Assembly: GCA_958267355.1 (NCBI GenBank)
Contig: OY279575.1
Coordinates: forward strand, 728,335-792,334
Source of the DNA: an uncultured Alphaproteobacteria bacterium
GTDB taxonomy: Bacteria > Pseudomonadota > Alphaproteobacteria > JALCBB01
Direction of reading: 5' to 3'
Length of the DNA stretch: 64,000 nucleotides
This document shows, piece by piece, positions 39,830 to 49,812 of this stretch (positions are counted from its first letter, which is position 1; each line of letters starts with the position of its first letter). The notes below the pieces were generated by a model that was not told the DNA's origin, ran no database searches, and saw nothing but the letters and a program-made list of their open reading frames with translations. The position numbers and the translations under genes are program-made.

Positions 39830-40894
39830 ATGCGCCCTGTACGCCCGTATAAGCCCCGTGGATGCGCCTATCGCCTTGCTGGGTGGTTGCGTATCGTTTT
39901 GCTCCTTGGGCTTGCTGTAGAAGCTCCACAGGCGGCACAGGGGCAAGACTACAGCGTTGGCTTCACCGAAATCCCGCCCAGCGGCAATACACCCAAAGAC
40001 ACACCACCGATTCTTGTGTGGTATCCAAGCACGGACAAGCCCACACAGAGCCAATTAGGCCCCTATAAGGTCAACTGGGCACAGGAAGGCAGAATCGCCC
40101 CTGGTACGCATCCCGTGGTGGTCTTCGCCCACGGAGTCAATGGCCGCGCCCGCCGCCACCGCTGGACAGGCGAAGCACTCGCCAAAGCAGGATTCATTAT
40201 GGTAGCTCCGTGGCACCGCCACGACCGCCGCATCATCAACGATGTAACCCGCGTAGAAGTGCGTATGCGCGAACTGGCAGAAGCCCTAGAAGGCTTAGCC
40301 ACAAACCCTATGCTCGGCGACTCGGCTGATTTCTCACGCCTTGGCGGCTTGGGCTTTTCATTCGGTGTTGTGCCGCTTTTAGGCGCACACGGAATTACCC
40401 TTGATCTAACCACCGCTCGCGCCCACTGCAAGCAAAACGCTGACCTAGACCCACATTTCTGCAACTACGGAAATTTTATTGTCCGCTTTCTGCGGCGTTG
40501 GGATAGCGACCGTGAAGTCATCGTACCACCCCTTTTACAGCCCATAGACTCGCTGGCTTTGATCATGCCCGTCGCCCAAGCCTATCGCTATAGCGATTTT
40601 GCCAAGCAAACGACTCCGCTTCTGCTGGTACGGGGCGGAGCCGACACAGTCTTGCCCTACCCCTTCCACGCCGAGTCAATCCACCAAGCTTGGACTACCC
40701 CCCACGACTACGAAGTCTTCGCCTCCGCCCATCACAATGCTTTTATCTCGCCCATTCCCGCCTGGTACGCCGACCAAGAAGAAATTGGCTCCGCCGCAAA
40801 TGACCCTGACGGCTTTAACCGCCCCGTGTTTCTGCAGGAAGCCAATCAGCGTATCGTTAAACACTTCAACAACACTTTAAAGGCTGAAAAATAA
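39830..40894 (+). CDS. Exported alpha/beta-hydrolase (dienelactone-hydrolase/lipase-like)
   Basis: A 354-residue protein with an N-terminal signal peptide (LRIVLLLGLAVEAPQAAQG). The hydrolase core has the oxyanion region VVVFAHGVNG, the nucleophile elbow GLGFSFG (GxSxG), the acid in LVRGGADTVLP and the His in FASAHHNAF. This order matches a complete catalytic triad. The family resembles the predicted dienelactone hydrolases and platelet-activating-factor-type hydrolases that are exported. Its substrate is unknown. It stands alone between two repeat regions. Confidence 0.82.
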   Translation: MRPVRPYKPRGCAYRLAGWLRIVLLLGLAVEAPQAAQGQDYSVGFTEIPPSGNTPKDTPPILVWYPSTDKPTQSQLGPYKVNWAQEGRIAPGTHPVVVFAHGVNGRARRHRWTGEALAKAGFIMVAPWHRHDRRIINDVTRVEVRMRELAEALEGLATNPMLGDSADFSRLGGLGFSFGVVPLLGAHGITLDLTTARAHCKQNADLDPHFCNYGNFIVRFLRRWDSDREVIVPPLLQPIDSLALIMPVAQAYRYSDFAKQTTPLLLVRGGADTVLPYPFHAESIHQAWTTPHDYEVFASAHHNAFISPIPAWYADQEEIGSAANDPDGFNRPVFLQEANQRIVKHFNNTLKAEK

Positions 40895-41060
40895 ATTGCA
40901 CTCACAGACAAATAAAGTGCTTATAGGATAGATAAAGTTATCTTTAAAATTGAAAAATAAAGTGCTTTTACGATGAATAAATTGCTTATAGGATAGATAA
41001 AACTATCTTTAAGATTGAAAAATAAATTGCTTATAGGATAGATAAAAACGGGATAGGTAA
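40890..41060. repeat. AT-rich tandem repeat (~60-80 bp) between hydrolase and coaD
   Basis: Units of AAATTGCTTATAGGATAGAT followed by AAAACTATCTTTAAGATTGA recur two to three times with small changes. CTATCTTTAA and TTATAGGATAG are partly complementary, so the region could fold into A/T-rich hairpins. It may act as a transcript end between the hydrolase and the convergent coaD. Confidence 0.75.
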
Positions 41061-41093
41061 AGTGGCTTGGCTGGCTTTACTTAGCTGGCTTCC

Positions 41094-41603
41094 CTAGCCC
41101 ATCTTCTCAGGCAATTTTTTGCGCAAAGCTTCAGCAACAGGCGGCGGCACAAACGCATCCAAAGCCCCGCCAAGCCGTGCCACTTCCTTTGCCATACGCG
41201 ATGAAACAAAGTGATTGCTCTCAGTAGCAAATAAAAATACCGTCTCTACATCACTATTGAGACGGTGATTTGTCCACGCCATTTGAAATTCGTTTTCAAA
41301 GTCCGATACCGCACGAATTCCACGAATGGTAAGCCGCGCACCCACTTCACGGCAAAAGTCCACAAGAAACCCATCAAAAATCTGCACTTCCCATTCTGCG
41401 TCTTTGGTCTCGTCCTTGAAGTCGCTGGTCTCTAAAGCCCGTCGCAGTAAATCAGCGCGTTCTTCCGCCGTGAAAATTGGCTCCTTCGGACGATTGCGCG
41501 ATACCGCAAAAATCACCTGCGGAAAAAGCCGCAATGCCCGTCTCGCAACATCTAAGTGCCCAAACGTCACAGGGTCAAAAGTGCCCGGATAGACTACTTT
41601 CAC
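41094..41603 (-). CDS. coaD: Phosphopantetheine adenylyltransferase
   Basis: Penultimate step of coenzyme A synthesis, forming dephospho-CoA. The 169-residue nucleotidyltransferase starts [21 protein letters not shown] (HIGH-like TFGH), has ISRNRP-type [21 protein letters not shown], the [16 protein letters not shown] motif and the [13 protein letters not shown] end. Its ATG lies inside the last codons of gyrA (4-base overlap), the usual alphaproteobacterial order. Confidence 0.96.
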   Translation of the reverse strand: MKVVYPGTFDPVTFGHLDVARRALRLFPQVIFAVSRNRPKEPIFTAEERADLLRRALETSDFKDETKDAEWEVQIFDGFLVDFCREVGARLTIRGIRAVSDFENEFQMAWTNHRLNSDVETVFLFATESNHFVSSRMAKEVARLGGALDAFVPPPVAEALRKKLPEKMG

Positions 41604-44600
41604 GCTTCGTCTCCGCTGTTTGTCGTAGCTTCTTGGCTGGACTCTTGTTCGTCGCTGGTACGTGCGTCTGTGCCACCTGTGCTTTCTATGCTTTCTGTGG
41701 CTTCTGTGGCTTCTGTGCTTTCGTCTGCCACAGGCAGGCTTGGTGCACCACCGCCATGTTCAGCCCCATCCAAACCCTCGGAGTCATCTACCCCCGCTTC
41801 TTCAGTAATCCGCGAAGCAGAGACCAAAGTCTCGCCTTTTTCTCCGTCAATTTTCAAAACCCGAACCCCACGGGCATTTCGTCCCACAGAAGAAATGCTG
41901 TTGGTCGCAGTTCGTATCATACGCCCCGCGTCCGTAATCAACATAACTTCATCTCCCGACTCCACAGGGAAGAAAGACACCGTAGCGACTCCACCTTTAG
42001 CAACAGAAACCCCATTGCGCACACCCTTGCCACCCCGCCCCTTCATCGGATAGTTATACGAAGACGAGCGTTTGCCATAACCATCAGCGTGCAACGACAA
42101 CAAAAATTGCTCGGCTTCTTCTAACTCGGCATAGCGTTCAGGAGACAAAGCAGCAATCGCCCCTTGTGCCAAAGCTTCTTCATCACCTTCTTCGTCACCA
42201 TCTTCAGCATCTTCTAAACCTTCGCCGTTTTCTGGCTCCGTCTCACTGCCTTCCGCCAAACGGCGGGCACGGCTTTCGCTCAAATACGCCGTGCGCTCTT
42301 CTGTTGTCACCTCTAAGTGCCGCAAAATCGCCAGAGCTATCACTTTATCATCGCCCACCAAACGCATCCCACGCACACCCGTAGAACTACGACCCGCAAA
42401 AACCCGCAAAGACTCAACAGGAAAACGTAAAGCTTGTCCGCCCGCCGTAGCAAGCAGAACATCATCTCGCGCATCCGCTAAAGCCACACCAATAAGCCGC
42501 ATACCACTTTCTAACTTCATCGCAATCTTGCCATTGGCGTTAATCCGCTCAAAGTCCGATAGACGATTGCGCCGCACCGTACCGCCAGCCGTAGCAAAAA
42601 TTACATCGGTTTCGCTCCACAAAGATTCATCAGCAGGCATTGGCAAAACCGTAGAAATCGTTTCTTCCGCCTCTAAAGGCAAAAGATTCACCAAAGCCTT
42701 CCCCCGCGTGTTCGGACTCCCCTCAGGCAAACGCCACGCCTTCAAGCGATAGACCATCCCACCCGACGAGAAAAACAATAACGGCGTATGGCTATCCGTC
42801 ACAAAAGCCCGCGAAACAAAATCATCTTCGTATGTCGCCATACCACTCCGCCCCTTGCCACCACGCTTTTGCGCCCGATAGGCCGCCAAAGGCGTGCGCT
42901 TGATATACCCCCCATGAGTCATCGTCACCACCACCTGCTCACGCGGAATCAAATCTTCTGTCGTTTGCTCTCCGTATTCATCGCGTAGCTCAGTGCGCCG
43001 TGGAGTCGCAAAGTTTTCCATAACTTCTGCAAACTCGCTATCCACCAACGCCAAGGTCTTCTCACGCACCCGCAAGATCTCTAGGTTTGCCTCTATCTCG
43101 CTCCGCAAGCCACGGAGTTCTTCCGCCAGCTTGTCCCGCTCTAAACCCGTCAAACGCTGTAAGCGTAGCTCCAAAATGCCACGGGCCTGCGCATCGCTTA
43201 AGCGATAGCTGCCATCTTCGCGTATCTGTTGGTCAGGATCCGCAATCAAGTCTAATAACTCGCCTAGCCCTTCCGCCGACCAAGTGCGCCCCAGCAAACC
43301 CTCACGCGCTTCCTGCGGATTCGCCGCCGCACGGATAATCCGTATCACTTCATCAATTTCCGAAACCGCTACAACAAGCCCCAAAACCAAATGCGCCCGC
43401 TGACGCGCCCGCGCCAAAAGCCACGAAGTCCGCCGCACCACCACTTCTTCACGAAAAGCAATAAAAGCGTTAAGCGCATCCCTCAACGGCAAGACACGCG
43501 GTCTTCCACCATCAATCGCCAGCATGTTAAAACCAACAGAAGTCTGCAACTGCGTATGACGACGCAAAAGATTCAATACAACATCTGGCATGACTCCGCG
43601 CTTTAAATCAATCACTACACGCACAGAACCACGCGCCGACTCATCACGGATATCCGATACACCTTCCACTATCTTCTCGCGCACAACTTGCGCCAAACGC
43701 TCTAAAAGTCGCCCCTTGCTAATCCCCGGCGGCACTTCGGTAATCACCAAACGCTCACGCTTCGCCCGTGCATCCGTTTCTGTCTCTACCCGTGCCCAAG
43801 CCCGTAGACTCCCATGCCCCGTTTCGTAAGCAGATTGCAGTTGCCTGCGACCAAGCAAAATCCCGCCCGTCGGAAAATCAGGGCCTTTGACATATTCCAA
43901 CAAAGCTTCCGTAGATAGGTCAGGGTCTTTCAACAAAGCCCGACACGCCAGCAAAACTTCACCCAAGTTATGCGGCGGAATATTTGTCGCCATACCAACA
44001 GCAATGCCCTGGGCTCCATTGACCAAAAGATTCGGAAAACGCGCCGGCAAAACCAACGGCTCTTTTGAAGTCTCATCATAGTTAGACTGAAAATCCACCG
44101 TGTCTAAATCAAGATCTTCCAGCAGTGCCAAGCTCGCCGCTTTCGCCAAACGCGCTTCGGTATAACGCATCGCCGCAGGCGGATCATCATCCATTGAGCC
44201 AAAGTTACCCTGCCCCGCTATCAGTGGCAGACGCATAGTGAAGTCCTGTGCCATGCGCACCATCGCTTCGTATATCGGACTATCCCCATGCGGGTGATAT
44301 TTGCTCATCACATCGCCAACAATTCGCGATGACTTGCGAAACGGACGATTCCAATCGTATCCGCCTTCTTTCATCGCATGCAGAATACGCCGCTGAACGG
44401 GCTTCAATCCGTCTCGCGCATCAGGCAAAGCCCGCGCCACAATTACGCTCATCGCGTAATCTAGATAACTGGTGCGCATTTCCTGCTCTAAAGAAATTTG
44501 CGCTCCTGTGTCTTGGGGTGGCGGAGTCGCTCCACCATCACCACTGGACGCACCATTGGCTCCGCCAGTGCCGTTTGGCTCGGCTGCGTTTGACTCGGCT

Positions 44601-44746
44601 GCGTTTGGCTCGGCTGCGTTTGGCTCAGCTGTAGGTGTTTCCCCGTTATCGCCCCCGTTGCCGCTCCCGTCGCCGTTCTGGGGGGCTGCAGGGGCTTCCT
44701 GTGGCTCGTCTGGGACGGGCGGAGTAGTCGTGTCTTCAGAAGTCAC
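41600..44746 (-). CDS. gyrA: DNA gyrase subunit A with low-complexity ends
   Basis: Breakage-reunion subunit introducing negative supercoils. The core begins near residue 83 ([20 protein letters not shown]), with the catalytic Tyr in [10 protein letters not shown] and the six-bladed C-terminal domain. The GyrA box is not as clear as in Escherichia coli but [19 protein letters not shown] matches its position. The drug-response region reads [19 protein letters not shown]. The total of 1048 residues exceeds the usual ~900. The first 80 residues are Asn/Ala/Glu/Gly-rich repeats (AEPNA units), an acidic EEGDEEA stretch is inserted in the C-terminal domain, and the tail is a Thr/Glu/Ala/Ser repeat. 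GTG start at 44746. Confidence 0.95.
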   Translation of the reverse strand: MTSEDTTTPPVPDEPQEAPAAPQNGDGSGNGGDNGETPTAEPNAAEPNAAESNAAEPNGTGGANGASSGDGGATPPPQDTGAQISLEQEMRTSYLDYAMSVIVARALPDARDGLKPVQRRILHAMKEGGYDWNRPFRKSSRIVGDVMSKYHPHGDSPIYEAMVRMAQDFTMRLPLIAGQGNFGSMDDDPPAAMRYTEARLAKAASLALLEDLDLDTVDFQSNYDETSKEPLVLPARFPNLLVNGAQGIAVGMATNIPPHNLGEVLLACRALLKDPDLSTEALLEYVKGPDFPTGGILLGRRQLQSAYETGHGSLRAWARVETETDARAKRERLVITEVPPGISKGRLLERLAQVVREKIVEGVSDIRDESARGSVRVVIDLKRGVMPDVVLNLLRRHTQLQTSVGFNMLAIDGGRPRVLPLRDALNAFIAFREEVVVRRTSWLLARARQRAHLVLGLVVAVSEIDEVIRIIRAAANPQEAREGLLGRTWSAEGLGELLDLIADPDQQIREDGSYRLSDAQARGILELRLQRLTGLERDKLAEELRGLRSEIEANLEILRVREKTLALVDSEFAEVMENFATPRRTELRDEYGEQTTEDLIPREQVVVTMTHGGYIKRTPLAAYRAQKRGGKGRSGMATYEDDFVSRAFVTDSHTPLLFFSSGGMVYRLKAWRLPEGSPNTRGKALVNLLPLEAEETISTVLPMPADESLWSETDVIFATAGGTVRRNRLSDFERINANGKIAMKLESGMRLIGVALADARDDVLLATAGGQALRFPVESLRVFAGRSSTGVRGMRLVGDDKVIALAILRHLEVTTEERTAYLSESRARRLAEGSETEPENGEGLEDAEDGDEEGDEEALAQGAIAALSPERYAELEEAEQFLLSLHADGYGKRSSSYNYPMKGRGGKGVRNGVSVAKGGVATVSFFPVESGDEVMLITDAGRMIRTATNSISSVGRNARGVRVLKIDGEKGETLVSASRITEEAGVDDSEGLDGAEHGGGAPSLPVADESTEATEATESIESTGGTDARTSDEQESSQEATTNSGDEA

Positions 44747-45039
44747 TTGAGTACAGGCAGATCAGGCACAAACAGAAAAAAGGCAAACCCTAGACAGAAA
44801 TCAACAGGCAGAAAAAGAACCAAAATCAAAGCTCAAAGCCGCAGATTTACGCACTATGCGCCGAAAAAACGACTCCCAGCAGTCTAGCCCGACAAGGAGC
44901 TAAAAACAACTTTTTTGCCTCCAAAAAAGCCCGCCAACCACCCGAAAAACGGAGGAAAATTCCGCTTCTAATCAAACCCCGTTTTAACGCCCCCCTGCCA
45001 CCCGAACCAAAGCGCAAAACACCCCGCTAGAGAGCAATT

Positions 45040-45483
45040 TTAGAAGGGAATTTCATCGTCCAAGTCGTTGACTTCTTCCGTGCTCGGAGATGACCCACCA
45101 CCGCCACGGCTTCCACCACCACTGCTGCCGCCACGTCCGCCCAGCATAACCAGCTGTCCGCCGAAGCCGCGAATCGTTACCTCAGTCGTGTAACGGTCAT
45201 TGCCTTCTTTGTCCTGCCACTTGCGGGTTTCCAGCTTACCTTCAATGTAAACCTGCGAGCCCTTAGACAAATACTGCTCAGCAACTTTCACTAACCCCTC
45301 AGAACCTATGGATACCGTATGCCATTGCGTGCTCTCACGACGCTCGCCCGTGTTTCTGTCTTTCCAAGTCTCACTGGTAGCAAGCCGCAAACGGCAGATC
45401 CGCCCGCCATTGGAAAATTCCTTAATCTCAGGGTCTTGTCCAAGGTGACCCAGCAAAATAACCTTATTCACACTGCGCGACAT
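45040..45483 (-). CDS. ssb: Single-stranded DNA-binding protein
   Basis: Protects single-stranded DNA in replication, recombination and repair. The 147-residue protein has the OB fold (VNKVILLGHLGQDPEIKEF, TEWHTV-type STQWHTVSI, KGSQVYIEGKLETRKWQDKEGNDRYTTEV), a Gly/Ser-rich linker and the acidic DLDDEIPF tail that binds partner proteins. The ATG has a GGGGAGG site. It is divergent from uvrA, the classical arrangement in alphaproteobacteria, and lies 293 bases from the gyrA start. That 293-base gap holds no gene, only A-rich spacer with a weak hairpin near 44953-44970. Confidence 0.95.
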   Translation of the reverse strand: MSRSVNKVILLGHLGQDPEIKEFSNGGRICRLRLATSETWKDRNTGERRESTQWHTVSIGSEGLVKVAEQYLSKGSQVYIEGKLETRKWQDKEGNDRYTTEVTIRGFGGQLVMLGGRGGSSGGGSRGGGGSSPSTEEVNDLDDEIPF

Positions 45484-45562
45484 AACAATTGCCTCCCCGT
45501 TGGCACTTCAAAATACTTAGCCCATAAAGGCAAAATCTTGCCCTAGCCAAGCGACTCGTCCA

Positions 45563-45580
45563 GTATGGGCTAGCCCATAC
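45563..45580. promoter_or_regulatory. Perfect 18-bp palindrome between ssb and uvrA
   Basis: GTATGGGCTAGCCCATAC is identical to its reverse complement and lies in the divergent ssb-uvrA gap, 80 bases from the ssb start. A partial second copy (TTATGGGCTAAGTA on the ssb strand) lies closer to ssb. The symmetry suggests a dimeric regulator site. It does not match the GTTC-N7-GTTC SOS box. Confidence 0.45.
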
Positions 45581-45713
45581 CCAGACCCAGTATAGACAGG
45601 CTAGAATTCACTAACAGAGAAGAATTTGTGGGAAACTTCACTTATCACGCCTATCTTCACCTAAATTGCCAGCAAATCGCCTAGCTAGTGCCTACTAAGT
45701 GCCCAAAATTACC

Positions 45714-45800
45714 TTACCAATTGCCCCCATTGCCCCAATTGCCCCAATTGCCCCAATTGCCTGCCAAGTGCCTGCCAATCGTCTGATAACTGCCCGACTG
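45714..45800. repeat. CCCCAATTG tandem repeat upstream of uvrA
   Basis: Five copies of a 9-base unit (CCAATTGCC type) followed by CTGCCAAGTGCCTGCCAATC. With the palindrome at 45563 this makes up most of the 324-base ssb-uvrA gap. The rest (45600-45710) is AT-richer and may hold the uvrA promoter, but I cannot identify it. Confidence 0.8.
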
Positions 45801-45807
45801 CCCCGTA

Positions 45808-48800
45808 ATGCCTTCTAGAACCGCTTCTACTGCCCGCTCAGGGGCAAAGCCTGTCCGTGGGAGGAAAACACCCCATAAGGCGAAAAAACCCGCCCACAGA
45901 GCAAAATCAGCCGCCCATTCAGCCACCCGCTCAGCCACCCGTGGAGCAACAAAGCCAAAAAGCCCTTCTGGAGGCAAAAAGTCTTCTGGCAAGAAGGTAA
46001 GCCTTAGAAGCCCCGCCAAGCCCCGTAATCGGGTAGCTCGCAAGGTGACGGGTAAGGCGGAGAGTAAAGTAGCGGGTAAAGCAGAAAACAAAGCGGCAGG
46101 TAAGGCAAGAAATAAAGTAGCGGATAAAGCAGGAAACAAAGTCCAGCAAACCACCCGCGAAAATGTCATCTCCATTCGCGGAGCCCGTGAGCACAATCTA
46201 CGCAATCTGAATATTACCCTCCCCCGCGACAAGCTAATCGTAATGACAGGCCTGTCAGGAAGCGGAAAATCTTCCCTCGCCTTTGACACCATCTACGCCG
46301 AAGGACAAAGACGCTATGTCGAGTCGCTTTCCGCCTACGCACGGCAATTCCTGCAGTTGATGGAAAAACCCGATGTAGACGCCATAGACGGACTTTCCCC
46401 CGCCATATCCATTGAACAAAAAACCACTTCGCGGAATCCGCGCTCCACCGTTGGCACAGTTACAGAAATCCACGACTACCTGCGGCTTCTGTTCGCACGG
46501 ATCGGTGTGCCCTACTCTCCTGCCACGGGCAAGCCGATTGAAAGCCAGACTGTCCAGCAGATGACCGACAAAATCCTTGCCCTGCCCAAAGGCACACGCC
46601 TGCTGCTATTGGCTCCCATCGTGCGCGGACGCAAAGGCACCTGGCTACGCGAACTACGCGAACTACAAAAACAAGGATACCAACGCATACGAGTCAATGG
46701 CACCACCCATATGATCGAAGAAGTGCCCGCTCTAGACAAAAAACGCAAACACAATCTTGAAGTCGTCGTAGATAGAATTGTCGTAGCAGACGACTTAGGC
46801 CCACGCTTACCCGACTCACTAGAAACCGTACTTGCCCTCTCTGACGGACTCGTCTGGGCAGAAGACGCAGACAGCAAAAAACGTTTCGTATTTTCCAGTC
46901 GTTTTGCTTGTCCCGTTTCAGGCTTCACAATAGAAGAGCTAGAACCACGACTCTTCTCGTTCAATAGCCCCTTCGGTGCCTGCGCCACCTGCGACGGACT
47001 CGGCCTATACGACGCCATGGACGAGTCACGCATCGTGCCCGATAGATCCCTGCCTCTCGTGGAAGCCATTGCTCCATGGCGACGCGCAGGAAATACTTCA
47101 CCTTTCTATAAACAATGCCTAGAAGCCCTAGCCCGACACTATAAAGTCAAGGCAACAACTCCATGGCGGGAGCTACCCGCCAAAGTGCGACGGGGAATCC
47201 TGCACGGCACCGATGAAGCCGTGAAAATGCGCTTTGAACGCGCCAGCGACGATAGCAGCTCTAGCTATGCGGTGAATCGTCCGTTTGAGGGAATCCTGCC
47301 AAACCTAATGCGCCGTTGGCGCGAAACCGATAGCAACTGGGTGCGCGAAGACCTAGCGCGCTTTATGAGCAAAGAACCCTGCACAGAATGTAATGGAGTC
47401 CGACTCAAGCCACAGGCTCTGGCAGTCAAAATTGACGGAAAAAACATCAGCGAAGTAGCCGAACTGCAACTCAACGAAGCCGCAGAGTGGTTTGATGGAT
47501 TAGAAAAGCGTTTAACGCCACAACAGCAAGCCATTGCCAAGCAGGTGCTGAAGGAAATCCGCGAGCGGTTGCGCTTTTTGCTGAGTGTCGGACTCGGCTA
47601 TCTAACTTTAGCTCGCTCTTCAGCAACTCTGTCAGGAGGCGAAAGCCAACGTATCCGCCTTGCCTCACAGATTGGCTCGGGCTTAACGGGAGTTCTGTAC
47701 GTCCTAGACGAGCCAAGCATCGGACTACACGCCCGCGATAACCGCCGACTGCTTGCCACCTTGAAACGTCTGCGTGATCTAGGCAATACGGTCATCGTTG
47801 TAGAACACGACGAAGAAGCCATGCGCGAGTCCGATTTGCTGGTTGACCTTGGTCCAGGTGCTGGAATTCACGGCGGCAAGCTTGTCGCTTTCGGCAGTGC
47901 CAAGGAAGTCGCAAAAAATCACAACAGCATAACCGCAGATTATTTAGCGGGGCGTAAGTCTATTGCTGTGCCGTCTGTGCGTCGTCCGCAGACCCGTAGC
48001 CGCCAGTTGGTGCTGAAAGGCGCAAACGCCCATAACTTGAAAAATCTGACCGCGAAATTTCCGCTTGGCAATTTTATCTGTGTGACAGGAGTCTCAGGCG
48101 GCGGAAAATCATCGCTGGTAATTGAAACCCTATACCAAGCCTTAGCTTTTGAAATCCACGGAGCCCGCACACGCGGAGCCGAACATAAAGAACTCCGCGG
48201 GCTGGAAAATGTAGACAAAGTCATTCACATAGACCAATCACCCATTGGTCGGACTCCGCGGTCTAATCCTGCCACCTATACGCAGGTGTTTAGTCCGATA
48301 CGCGACTGGTTCGCCGCCCTGCCCGAAGCAAAACGCCGCGGATGGGGCCCAGGTAGATTTTCCTTCAATGTCAAAGGCGGAAGATGCGAAGCCTGCGAAG
48401 GCGATGGAGTCCTACGCATAGAAATGCACTTTCTGCCCGATGTCTATGTCCGTTGCGACCAGTGCAAGGGCAAGAGATATAACCGCGATACTTTAACCGT
48501 GCGGTGGCGGGGCTATTCCATTGCCGATATTCTGGAAATGACAGTAGAAGAAGCCTGCAGCATTTTTGCCTCTATTCCTGCTGTGGCGAATAAGCTCAAC
48601 ACTCTGCAAAAAGTTGGACTGGGCTATATCCATCTCGGACAACAAGCCCCAACCCTTTCGGGCGGGGAAGCACAAAGAGTAAAGCTGGCGCGTGAGTTGG
48701 CACGACGCGCCACAGGCAAAACAGTTTATATCTTAGACGAGCCCACCACAGGGCTACACTTTGAAGATGTGCGTCAGCTTCTCTCGGTGTTGCATAGCTT

Positions 48801-48990
48801 TGCCGATAGCGGCAATACGGTGATTGTGATTGAGCACAACTTAGATGTCATCAAAACCGCCGATTGGATTTTAGATCTGGGTCCTGAAGGCGGCGATGCA
48901 GGAGGCGAAATTGTCGCTGAAGGTACCCCTGAAGAAGTGGCACAAGTGCGGGCAAGCCATACGGGCAAAATTCTGAAGGATATACTCTAA
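45808..48990 (+). CDS. uvrA: Excinuclease ABC subunit UvrA with a basic histone-like N-terminal extension
   Basis: Damage-recognition ATPase of nucleotide excision repair. The canonical protein starts near residue 119 ([20 protein letters not shown]). It has Walker [14 protein letters not shown], zinc modules with CxxC pairs (CATC..., CTEC, CEAC...CDQC), ABC signatures [12 protein letters not shown] and [12 protein letters not shown], and Walker [10 protein letters not shown] and LDEPTTGLH. It totals 1060 residues against about 940-970. The extra ~118 N-terminal residues are Lys/Arg/Ala-rich ([11 protein letters not shown] units), resembling histone H1-like tails, and are encoded by 12-15 base repeats. 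No in-frame ATG lies nearer the core. The extension could aid DNA binding. Confidence 0.94.
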   Translation: MPSRTASTARSGAKPVRGRKTPHKAKKPAHRAKSAAHSATRSATRGATKPKSPSGGKKSSGKKVSLRSPAKPRNRVARKVTGKAESKVAGKAENKAAGKARNKVADKAGNKVQQTTRENVISIRGAREHNLRNLNITLPRDKLIVMTGLSGSGKSSLAFDTIYAEGQRRYVESLSAYARQFLQLMEKPDVDAIDGLSPAISIEQKTTSRNPRSTVGTVTEIHDYLRLLFARIGVPYSPATGKPIESQTVQQMTDKILALPKGTRLLLLAPIVRGRKGTWLRELRELQKQGYQRIRVNGTTHMIEEVPALDKKRKHNLEVVVDRIVVADDLGPRLPDSLETVLALSDGLVWAEDADSKKRFVFSSRFACPVSGFTIEELEPRLFSFNSPFGACATCDGLGLYDAMDESRIVPDRSLPLVEAIAPWRRAGNTSPFYKQCLEALARHYKVKATTPWRELPAKVRRGILHGTDEAVKMRFERASDDSSSSYAVNRPFEGILPNLMRRWRETDSNWVREDLARFMSKEPCTECNGVRLKPQALAVKIDGKNISEVAELQLNEAAEWFDGLEKRLTPQQQAIAKQVLKEIRERLRFLLSVGLGYLTLARSSATLSGGESQRIRLASQIGSGLTGVLYVLDEPSIGLHARDNRRLLATLKRLRDLGNTVIVVEHDEEAMRESDLLVDLGPGAGIHGGKLVAFGSAKEVAKNHNSITADYLAGRKSIAVPSVRRPQTRSRQLVLKGANAHNLKNLTAKFPLGNFICVTGVSGGGKSSLVIETLYQALAFEIHGARTRGAEHKELRGLENVDKVIHIDQSPIGRTPRSNPATYTQVFSPIRDWFAALPEAKRRGWGPGRFSFNVKGGRCEACEGDGVLRIEMHFLPDVYVRCDQCKGKRYNRDTLTVRWRGYSIADILEMTVEEACSIFASIPAVANKLNTLQKVGLGYIHLGQQAPTLSGGEAQRVKLARELARRATGKTVYILDEPTTGLHFEDVRQLLSVLHSFADSGNTVIVIEHNLDVIKTADWILDLGPEGGDAGGEIVAEGTPEEVAQVRASHTGKILKDIL
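46040..46140. repeat. In-frame GGTAAGGCGGAGAGTAAAGT repeat in uvrA
   Basis: About six imperfect copies of a ~24-base unit (GGTAAGGCGGAGAGTAAAGT, AGCG). They encode the [12 protein letters not shown] basic repeat in the UvrA N-terminal extension. Lengths keep the frame. Confidence 0.8.
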
Positions 48991-49073
48991 GCGATAGGCT
49001 CTGAGTGATAGGCTCTAAGTGATATGCCTGCTTGAAGTGATAGCCTGTTTGCCACCTTGCCAGATCATCCGTG

Positions 49074-49095
49074 GATTAAACCCTTGGATTTAATC
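49074..49095. promoter_or_regulatory. Inverted repeat upstream of sodB
   Basis: GATTAAA and TTTAATC, separated by eight bases, form a perfect 7-base-arm inverted repeat 80 bases upstream of sodB. A TTGGAT/GATAGA promoter-like pair overlaps its right arm. It may be an operator; no specific regulator can be named. Confidence 0.35.
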
Positions 49096-49174
49096 GGGCG
49101 AATTTGATAGAGTCCATTCATTCGCGTGTGCTTTTGCACCCGCTTTTCTGCCCTTCTTCTCTAGGAGACTCAAA

Positions 49175-49762
49175 ATGGCTTTCACGCTTCCTGACCTTCC
49201 CTATGCTCGTTCTGATTTGGCACCGCATATCAGCGAGACCACGCTTGAATTCCACCATGGCAAGCACCATCAAGCTTATGTCAACAAAGCCAACGAGCTG
49301 TTGAGTGGCACAGCTGAAGAGTCGCTATCGCTGGAAGATGTAATTCAGCATGCGCGTCCTGCTGGTGGTGGGCTGTACAATCAAGTCGGGCAAATCTGGA
49401 ACCACACTTTCTTCTGGAACTCCATGAAGCCAGGCGGTGGCGGTCAGCCCAGCGGAGACTTGGCAAGCGCAATTGACTCAGCCTTTGGTTCGTATGATGG
49501 TTTCGCTGAGAAATTTCTTGCCAGTGCTGTCGGAAACTTCGGAAGCGGCTGGACTTTCCTAGTCCAAGAAGGTAGCGATTTAAAAGTAGAAAACTACGCC
49601 AACGCCGATACACCCATTGGCTTGAGTCAAAAGCCCCTTCTCACCATTGATGTCTGGGAACACGCCTACTATCTGGACTACCAAAATCGCCGCCCTGACT
49701 TTGTCAAAGCGTTCCTTGATCATCTTGTCAACTGGGATTTCGCGGCACAAAACTTTGCCTAA
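49175..49762 (+). CDS. sodB: Superoxide dismutase, Fe type
   Basis: Converts superoxide to oxygen and hydrogen peroxide in the cytoplasm. The 195-residue protein has the metal ligands in order: His in LEFHHGKHHQAYV, His in WNHTFFWNSM, and Asp and His in DVWEHAYYLDYQNRR. FGSGWTFLVQ is also typical. The sequence fits the iron-type family of alphaproteobacteria, but Fe versus Mn cannot be proven from sequence. A CTAGGAGAC ribosome binding site precedes the ATG. Confidence 0.95.
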   Translation: MAFTLPDLPYARSDLAPHISETTLEFHHGKHHQAYVNKANELLSGTAEESLSLEDVIQHARPAGGGLYNQVGQIWNHTFFWNSMKPGGGGQPSGDLASAIDSAFGSYDGFAEKFLASAVGNFGSGWTFLVQEGSDLKVENYANADTPIGLSQKPLLTIDVWEHAYYLDYQNRRPDFVKAFLDHLVNWDFAAQNFA

Positions 49763-49812
49763 ACTTTACCCAAAGCTTGCTTTGCCGAAAGTGATTGGCT
49801 TCTGATACGGCG

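Noticed and set aside
44953..45000. Rho-independent terminator after ssb
   Set aside because: On the ssb strand a CGGA...TCCG hairpin with a T-run is present, but the stem is only 4-5 base pairs, too weak to claim.
45600..45710. SOS box upstream of uvrA
   Set aside because: No GTTC-N7-GTTC or close match is present; only single GAAT words.
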